A stretch of 5,521 nucleotides of DNA. Origin: Planctomycetaceae bacterium (GTDB lineage: Bacteria > Planctomycetota > Planctomycetia > Pirellulales > Thermoguttaceae). The stretch spans positions 1 to 5,521 of the forward strand of contig JAITAZ010000355.1 of assembly GCA_031283825.1 (NCBI GenBank), read 5' to 3'. A program made the translations under genes and the position numbers. Numbering within the stretch: position 1 is the stretch's first letter; the number at the start of each line of letters is the position of its first letter. Shown here one piece after another: positions 1 through 3,395 of the stretch. The notes beneath the pieces were generated by a model. That model saw nothing but the letters and a program-made list of their open reading frames with translations, did no database searches and had not been told where the DNA came from.

Positions 1-17
1 GGTTTAATAATTCAAAG

Positions 18-53
18 CCGAATTTAAAAAACCGTGAACGGTTACGTTGTTTT
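18..53 (+). repeat. R1, hairpin-containing dispersed repeat, copy 1
   Basis: This 36-nt segment starts CCGAATTTAAAAAACCG and ends CGGTTACGTTGTTTT. It recurs at 1165-1199 with three differences: one A fewer in the A-run, TGAA versus TGAG in the loop, and ACG versus ACT. The core AACCG-TGAA-CGGTT (30-43) is a 5-bp stem with a 4-nt loop. An outer ATTTAAAA/TTTTAAAT pair can extend this copy. It lies near the left edge, so its relation to the upstream gene is unknown. Function unknown; it may be a dispersed intergenic repeat. Confidence 0.6.
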
Positions 54-65
54 AAATCGAAAATT

Positions 66-99
66 AAAGACTCAAAAAGGCATAGTTTTTGAGTCTTTT
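66..99 (+). terminator. Probable intrinsic terminator, possibly bidirectional
   Basis: AAAGACTCAAAAA (66-78) pairs perfectly over 13 bp with TTTTTGAGTCTTT (86-98) around a 7-nt loop GGCATAG, and a T-run ends the stem. The stem is AT-rich apart from GACTC/GAGTC, so it is weaker than a classical terminator. The A-run on the left gives the same layout on the minus strand. It most likely ends transcription of a gene left of the window and insulates fabZ. Confidence 0.6.
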
Positions 100-207
100 C
101 AATAATGGATTTAAACCAAAATGTCCCTTTTGTCTCTAACGTTCTTAATGTCTTTTCTGTCCTTTTTAAAAACTACGATTGAATATTAAACTTTCAAAAG
201 CCCGTTC

Positions 208-235
208 TTGTCTAGGTGATTTTTTTGTGTAGAAT
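208..235 (+). promoter_or_regulatory. Candidate sigma70-type promoter for fabZ
   Basis: TTGTCT at 208-213 (4 of 6 to the -35 consensus) and TAGAAT at 230-235 (5 of 6 to the -10 consensus) are 16 nt apart. Transcription would start near 242 and give a leader of roughly 78 nt before the fabZ start. Chance matches are common in AT-rich DNA, so this is only a candidate. Confidence 0.35.
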
Positions 236-251
236 TGCCGTCTGTTATGAA

Positions 252-278
252 TTATTCAGTCGAAGCATTACTGAATAA
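252..278 (+). promoter_or_regulatory. 5' leader stem-loop ahead of fabZ
   Basis: TTATTCAGT (252-260) pairs perfectly over 9 bp with ACTGAATAA (270-278) around a 9-nt loop. If the candidate promoter at 208-235 is used, this hairpin sits about 10 nt from the transcript's 5' end, where it could stabilise the mRNA. As DNA it could equally be an operator-like dyad downstream of the promoter. No T-run follows, so it is not a terminator. Confidence 0.4.
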
Positions 279-319
279 CAATTTATTATTTCAATCTAAA
301 ATTAAGTCTAACAATTACG

Positions 320-793
320 ATGACAACAGACATTAAAACAGAAAAACTAAAAGAAGTTCAAGCGGCGATTCCTCATCGCGAGCCGTTTCTTTTTGTAGAT
401 GAAATTATTGAATGTAACGATAAACGTATCGTATGCAAAAAAACATTCACCGGTAACGAAGATTTTTTTCGCGGACACTATCCGGGCGCGCCGCTAGTTC
501 CGGGAGTGCTACAGTGCGAAGCCGCTCTACAAGCCGGCGCTATTCTGCTTACGCGCATGTTCGAAGAAGAAAAAATGACAGGACGAATGCCAGTCGTCGC
601 AAAAATAAGCGAAGTAAGATTCAAACAAATGATTAAACCCGGAGATACAATCATCATGGACGTTAAATTCAGAGAAAAAATGACCGGCGTCTATTTCCTA
701 CACGCAAAAGTTACAAAAAACGATAAAACTTGCGTACAATTCGATTTCGCTTGCGCTCTAACTGAATCACTAGACGGCTCCGGAGTTAATTAA
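320..793 (+). CDS. fabZ: FabZ-type 3-hydroxyacyl-ACP dehydratase
   Basis: This 157-residue single hotdog-domain protein is the usual length for FabZ. It should dehydrate (3R)-3-hydroxyacyl-ACP to trans-2-enoyl-ACP in the cytoplasmic type II fatty-acid synthesis cycle. Visible family signatures are IPHREPFLFVDEI near residues 17-29, then GHYPGAPLVPGVL with its following CEAALQAG at 52-73. These supply the catalytic pair His53 and Glu67, both intact. The C-terminal part carries the expected KISEVRFKQMIKPGD strand region at 95-109. There is no signal peptide or membrane segment. ATG 320 is the natural start because the conserved PHR block follows within 20 residues; no clear Shine-Dalgarno precedes it. 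It stands alone: no lpx or other fab gene is adjacent, and the next gene begins about 450 bp later. A paralogous dehydratase serving another acyl-ACP pathway cannot be excluded. Confidence 0.9.
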   Translation: MTTDIKTEKLKEVQAAIPHREPFLFVDEIIECNDKRIVCKKTFTGNEDFFRGHYPGAPLVPGVLQCEAALQAGAILLTRMFEEEKMTGRMPVVAKISEVRFKQMIKPGDTIIMDVKFREKMTGVYFLHAKVTKNDKTCVQFDFACALTESLDGSGVN

Positions 794-864
794 GTTAGAA
801 AATTCGCAACCATTCCCGTTCAAGAGAAAATATCCTACGCCCTGTAATGACAACGGACTTTTTT

Positions 865-893
865 GGTGAATATGGTGAATATGGTGAATATGG
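865..893 (+). repeat. 9-bp tandem repeat (GGTGAATAT), 3.2 copies
   Basis: Three perfect consecutive copies of GGTGAATAT (865-891) are followed by GG. They lie about 70 bp after the fabZ stop in a non-coding spacer. No ORF or known binding motif explains them, and slipped-strand expansion is the simplest origin. Confidence 0.75.
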
Positions 894-900
894 AGTCAAG

Positions 901-938
901 GTTAATATTGTTTGTTAATATTTGTAACGAATATTCGT
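901..938 (+). repeat. AT-rich direct repeat and 12-bp palindrome
   Basis: GTTAATATT occurs at 901-909 and 914-922, followed by the perfect 12-bp palindrome ACGAATATTCGT at 927-938. This could be an operator-like dyad in the spacer ahead of the GH2 gene, but it is about 300 bp from that start and no regulator is known here. The rest of 794-1000 shows no gene or terminator that I can support. Confidence 0.35.
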
Positions 939-1000
939 AATAATTTTTTCCGTTGCCCTTTCAGAGCGAAGGAAGATACTTTTTTCACGTAAACAATTAC

Positions 1001-1012
1001 AAAAATACTTTA
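1001..1012 (+). repeat. Left flanking direct repeat (possible target-site duplication)
   Basis: AAAAATACTTTA at 1001-1012 is repeated exactly at 1150-1161, and both copies are preceded by C. The two copies abut the outer ends of the inverted repeats of the 1013-1149 element, as a target-site duplication would. Confidence 0.55.
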
Positions 1013-1149
1013 GGGAACTTCTAAAAACATCATACAACAATATTTTATTAGGATCGCGGTCGTCTCGACCGCATATTTAGGCGTTTTTTGCCAAAAATAA
1101 TGCAGGCGAGACGCCCGCGTTCCTCTCAAACTAGTTTTTAGAAGTTACC
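1013..1149. mobile_element. 137-bp MITE/REP-like fold-back element
   Basis: The ends are inverted repeats of 16 bp with one mismatch: GGGAACTTCTAAAAAC at 1013-1028 and the complement of GGTAACTTCTAAAAAC at 1134-1149. Inside lies a second inverted pair of 24 nt (1050-1073 and 1101-1124, 20 of 24 matching). Its sequence is a GC-rich motif built around CGGKCGTCTCG, unlike the surrounding AT-rich DNA. The left inner arm is also a small hairpin by itself (GCGGTCG-TCT-CGACCGC, 1056-1072), and GGC/GCC near 1080-1092 closes the centre. No transposase or ORF is present. Together with the 12-bp flanking direct repeats this reads as a non-autonomous element mobilised in trans. A purely structural hairpin or a transcript-processing element is the alternative. 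Confidence 0.6.
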
Positions 1150-1161
1150 AAAAATACTTTA
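1150..1161 (+). repeat. Right flanking direct repeat (possible target-site duplication)
   Basis: This is an exact second copy of AAAAATACTTTA, matching 1001-1012, directly outside the right terminal inverted repeat. The R1 repeat copy 2 begins three nucleotides later. Confidence 0.55.
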
Positions 1162-1164
1162 ATC

Positions 1165-1199
1165 CCGAATTTAAAAACCGTGAGCGGTTACTTTGTTTT
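1165..1199 (+). repeat. R1, hairpin-containing dispersed repeat, copy 2
   Basis: This is the second copy of the 18-53 repeat, in the same orientation and about 33 of 36 positions identical. The core hairpin is AACCG-TGAG-CGGTT (1176-1189). It ends in a T-run just upstream of the GH2 start. A TTG codon at 1193 that could extend the GH2 frame lies inside this repeat, which argues against using that codon as the start. Confidence 0.6.
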
Positions 1200-1246
1200 T
1201 TTTGTTGTCCATGTTTAGAAATAATTCTCAATCCTGCAATTTAACA

Positions 1247-3166
1247 ATGACTTTTAACTTTAAGAGCGTTCTTTTATCATTTGTCGTAATTTTTGTAACG
1301 TTAATTTCATCGGGGATTGTACGCGGAGTCGACTCTACATCGGATGGTTCGATACCAATTCCGAAATTAAAAACCGCATGGAGTAAAGAAGTCTTACCGG
1401 ATCGCGTTCATTCTGATTATCCGCGTCCGACTTTAACTCGACGCGATTGGCTAAATCTTAACGGATACTGGGATTGGAAACAAATTGAAATTCCTACAAC
1501 TACTACAACATCAACATCAACATCAACAACGTCATCAACGCCGTCAACATCAACGTCGCCGACATCAACGCCGTTATCAATTGGTTCTCCGCGAATTTCT
1601 GTTACGAAAAATGAGCAATTTGATGGTCGCGTACTTGTTCCTTTTCCGATTGAGTCGTCTCTTTCGGGCGTTGGTAAATCTTTTGATCGAATTGTTTATC
1701 GTCGTCAATTTACAATTCCTTCAACTTGGCAGAATAATCAGCGGATTTTATTACATTTTGGCGGTGTCGATTGGGAAACTGTCGCGTATATTAACGGTCA
1801 ACTTGCTGGAAAACATCAAGGTGCTTACGACCCGTTTTATTTCGACATTACAAATCACGTCAAGACAGCGCGAAACGAACCGAATGAAATTTTAGTTTAC
1901 GTTTACGACCCCACAAATCACGGCGAACAACCTCGCGGAAAACAATCTATCAATCCGTCCGGCACGCAGTATAGGTCGGTAACTGGAATCTGGCAAACGG
2001 TTTGGATTGAACCTGTCGCCAAAAGTTATATTCAATCTTTGAGCATTTCAACCGATATTGATCAAAACGTTCTTTCGATTCATCCGTCGATAGAAAATCC
2101 AAAGCCGGAATTATCGTTGCGCTTTGAAGTATTCGACGGCGACAATTTAATCGTTGAGGCTTTCGGAGGAGTCGATGGTCGGACGATGATGAAAATTCCT
2201 AAAAACAAGTTGAAATTGTGGAAGCCTGATTCTCCGTTTTTGTATCAAATTCGCGTTCAGTTGTTAGAACGCGGCGCGCCGATTGATCAAGTCGGAAGTT
2301 ACGCGGCGTTCAGAAAAATCGATCTTGCAAGAAACGCACAAGGAATATTGAGAATAAGATTGAATAATAAATTTCTTTTCTTAATGGGCGTAATCGATCA
2401 AGGCTATTGGCCCGACGGACTCTACACGCCGCCGTCGGATAACGCGATTAAAGCCGACATTCTCGCCGCAAAGTCTTGCGGATTCAACATGATTCGCAAA
2501 CACTTAAAAGTTGAACCGGAAAGATGGTACTACTGGTGTGATCGCGTCGGAATGCTAGTTTGGCAAGATATGCCAAGCGGAGATAATCGAACAAACGAAT
2601 CGAAAAAAATTTTTCAGCATGAGTTGCAACGTATGATTAAGTCTCGTTCTTCTCATCCGTCGATAGTTATTTGGTCGTTGTTTAACGAGGGACTCGGACA
2701 ACATCGAACCGCCGAATACGTAAAATTCACAAGACAACTCGACCCCTCGCGACTAATAAACGCCGCCGGAGGTTGGAACGACTTAAATGTCGGCGATCTG
2801 AAAGATAATCATAAATTCCCAGGTCCCGAACCGCCCGTGATAACCGACAATAATCGCTGCGGAGTTATAGGCTCTTTCGGAGGAATCACGTTAGTCCCGC
2901 CGCCAGAAAATACATGGACTACCGAAACATGGGGTTACAGCCACGCAAAAGACGCCGAAACACTATTAAATAAATACAAAAAAATGCACGCTCAACTAAG
3001 ATCAATGATAGAAAACGGTCTCTCCGCCGCCGTCTTTCATCAGTTCGTTGACGTAGAATCTGAATGCAACGGAATCATAACCTACGACCGAAACATCCTA
3101 AAAATCCCCGCCGCAGAAATAAATAAAATAAATACAGAAACAATTAAATACGGAAGCAGCGAGTAG
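1247..3166 (+). CDS. Exported glycoside hydrolase family 2 protein with nucleophile Glu replaced
   Basis: From ATG 1247 the protein has 639 residues. Residues 1-27 form a Sec signal peptide: a short n-region with one Lys, a hydrophobic run, and no lipobox Cys. A GH2 sugar-binding beta-sandwich follows (about 65-255, with LVPFPIESSLSGV at 130-142), then a short immunoglobulin-like domain (about 260-360) and a TIM barrel (about 372-630). The barrel shows GFNMIRKHLKVEPERWYYWCD, VWQDMPSG and WSLFNEG, whose Glu481 is the general acid/base. Where relatives read GEFGG, this protein reads GSFGG, so Ser543 replaces the nucleophile Glu. A Thr/Ser/Pro-rich run interrupts the sandwich at about 84-109. 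Substrate is unknown; relatives include beta-galactosidases, glucuronidases and mannosidases. It may be an inactive sugar-binding relative or use altered chemistry. ATG 1247 is chosen for the compact signal peptide; ATG 1211 and TTG 1193 are in-frame alternatives. None has a clear ribosome-binding site. Confidence 0.85.
   Translation: MTFNFKSVLLSFVVIFVTLISSGIVRGVDSTSDGSIPIPKLKTAWSKEVLPDRVHSDYPRPTLTRRDWLNLNGYWDWKQIEIPTTTTTSTSTSTTSSTPSTSTSPTSTPLSIGSPRISVTKNEQFDGRVLVPFPIESSLSGVGKSFDRIVYRRQFTIPSTWQNNQRILLHFGGVDWETVAYINGQLAGKHQGAYDPFYFDITNHVKTARNEPNEILVYVYDPTNHGEQPRGKQSINPSGTQYRSVTGIWQTVWIEPVAKSYIQSLSISTDIDQNVLSIHPSIENPKPELSLRFEVFDGDNLIVEAFGGVDGRTMMKIPKNKLKLWKPDSPFLYQIRVQLLERGAPIDQVGSYAAFRKIDLARNAQGILRIRLNNKFLFLMGVIDQGYWPDGLYTPPSDNAIKADILAAKSCGFNMIRKHLKVEPERWYYWCDRVGMLVWQDMPSGDNRTNESKKIFQHELQRMIKSRSSHPSIVIWSLFNEGLGQHRTAEYVKFTRQLDPSRLINAAGGWNDLNVGDLKDNHKFPGPEPPVITDNNRCGVIGSFGGITLVPPPENTWTTETWGYSHAKDAETLLNKYKKMHAQLRSMIENGLSAAVFHQFVDVESECNGIITYDRNILKIPAAEINKINTETIKYGSSE
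1496..1573 (+). repeat. In-frame ACATCA-type hexamer microsatellite encoding Thr/Ser/Pro
   Basis: These 26 codons are nearly all ACN or TCN with a few CCG, and they come from a degenerating ACATCA hexamer repeat. They encode a Thr/Ser run with interspersed Pro. The run lies between GYWDW and FDGRVLVPFP of the GH2 sandwich domain, where related proteins as I remember them have only a short loop. Hexamer slippage keeps the reading frame, so the tract could vary in length without inactivating the gene. In an exported protein it would make a flexible, possibly glycosylated loop. Confidence 0.85.
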
Positions 3167-3167
3167 G

Positions 3168-3232
3168 TTTTTTTGAGTTGTAGTAGTTGTAGTAGTGTGG
3201 TAGTTGTATTAGTTGTAGTAGAGTTTTTTTTT
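3168..3232 (+). repeat. GTAGTT-type microsatellite between two T-runs, C-free strand
   Basis: Directly after the GH2 stop come T7 (3168-3174), a degenerate GTAGTT/GTAGTA repeat (3177-3223) and T9 (3224-3232). The + strand has no C from 3161 to 3235. No stem precedes either T-run, so I do not call it a standard intrinsic terminator. GTTGTAGTAGTTGTAG at 3177-3192 is the exact reverse complement of 1494-1509 in the GH2 Thr-coding tract. Confidence 0.7.
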
Positions 3233-3250
3233 AGACTGTAGAAAATTTCA

Positions 3251-3296
3251 TCCGTTGGGTATAAAAAAGTTTTTAAAAATATCCCATCGGGATATT
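3251..3296 (+). promoter_or_regulatory. Two mutually exclusive stem-loops upstream of recQ
   Basis: AATATCCC (3278-3285) pairs over 8 bp with GGGATATT (3289-3296) around a 3-nt loop. The same ATATCCC arm can pair with an upstream segment instead: CCGTTGGGTAT (3252-3262) with 3279-3290, with one T-T mismatch and one bulged T. The two folds exclude each other, a layout seen in attenuators, but the segment could equally be a dispersed repeat. It is about 100 nt before the recQ start. Regulation is speculative. Confidence 0.3.
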
Positions 3297-3308
3297 CCCA
3301 AAATAGCC

Positions 3309-3332
3309 GTGCGTGAGACGTACTCGCCGCAC
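3309..3332 (+). other. GC-rich imperfect hairpin upstream of recQ
   Basis: GTGCG (3309-3313) pairs with CGCAC (3328-3332), and GAG (3315-3317) with CTC (3323-3325), making an imperfect hairpin much richer in GC than the surrounding spacer. No run of T follows directly. It may be a degenerate REP-like unit; its role is unknown. Confidence 0.35.
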
Positions 3333-3362
3333 TCTTTAAGAAATAATTACAAAAAATTATCC

Positions 3363-3378
3363 ATCAAAAAATTTTGAT
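3363..3378. promoter_or_regulatory. Palindrome just upstream of the recQ start
   Basis: ATCAAAA-AA-TTTTGAT is a 7-bp dyad ending 17 nt before ATG 3396. TATAAG (3378-3383) and TTATAAAT just after it resemble -10 elements, so the dyad might overlap a promoter. I cannot place a matching -35 box at proper spacing. AT-rich palindromes also arise by chance. Confidence 0.25.
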
Positions 3379-3395
3379 ATAAGTTATAAATAAAG

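Noticed and set aside
1..117. GGTTTAA (1-7) and TTAAACC (111-117) as terminal inverted repeats of an element covering the left edge
   Set aside because: The match is only 7 bp of AT-rich sequence, there is no flanking duplication that can be checked at the window edge, and it encloses an ordinary terminator-like hairpin.
121..189. A 22-codon hydrophobic ORF (ATG 121 to TAA 187-189) between the left terminator and the fabZ promoter, possibly a leader peptide
   Set aside because: It has no ribosome-binding site, and its Leu/Phe/Ser richness follows directly from a T-rich stretch. Nothing distinguishes it from a chance ORF.
865..893. Possible CRISPR-like array or iteron set in the repeated GGTGAATAT units
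   Set aside because: The units are directly adjacent without spacers, only about three copies exist, and no cas, rep or replication gene is nearby.
1193..1246. Start of the GH2 protein at TTG 1193
   Set aside because: TTG 1193 lies inside the R1 repeat and adds a Phe/Leu run from its T-tract before an ordinary signal peptide. ATG 1247, or less likely ATG 1211, gives a more normal start.
1485..1895. 136-codon + strand ORF inside the GH2 gene, rich in Gln, His and Arg
   Set aside because: It is the +1-frame shadow of the GH2 gene; its His/Gln/Arg run is the Thr/Ser hexamer repeat read out of frame.
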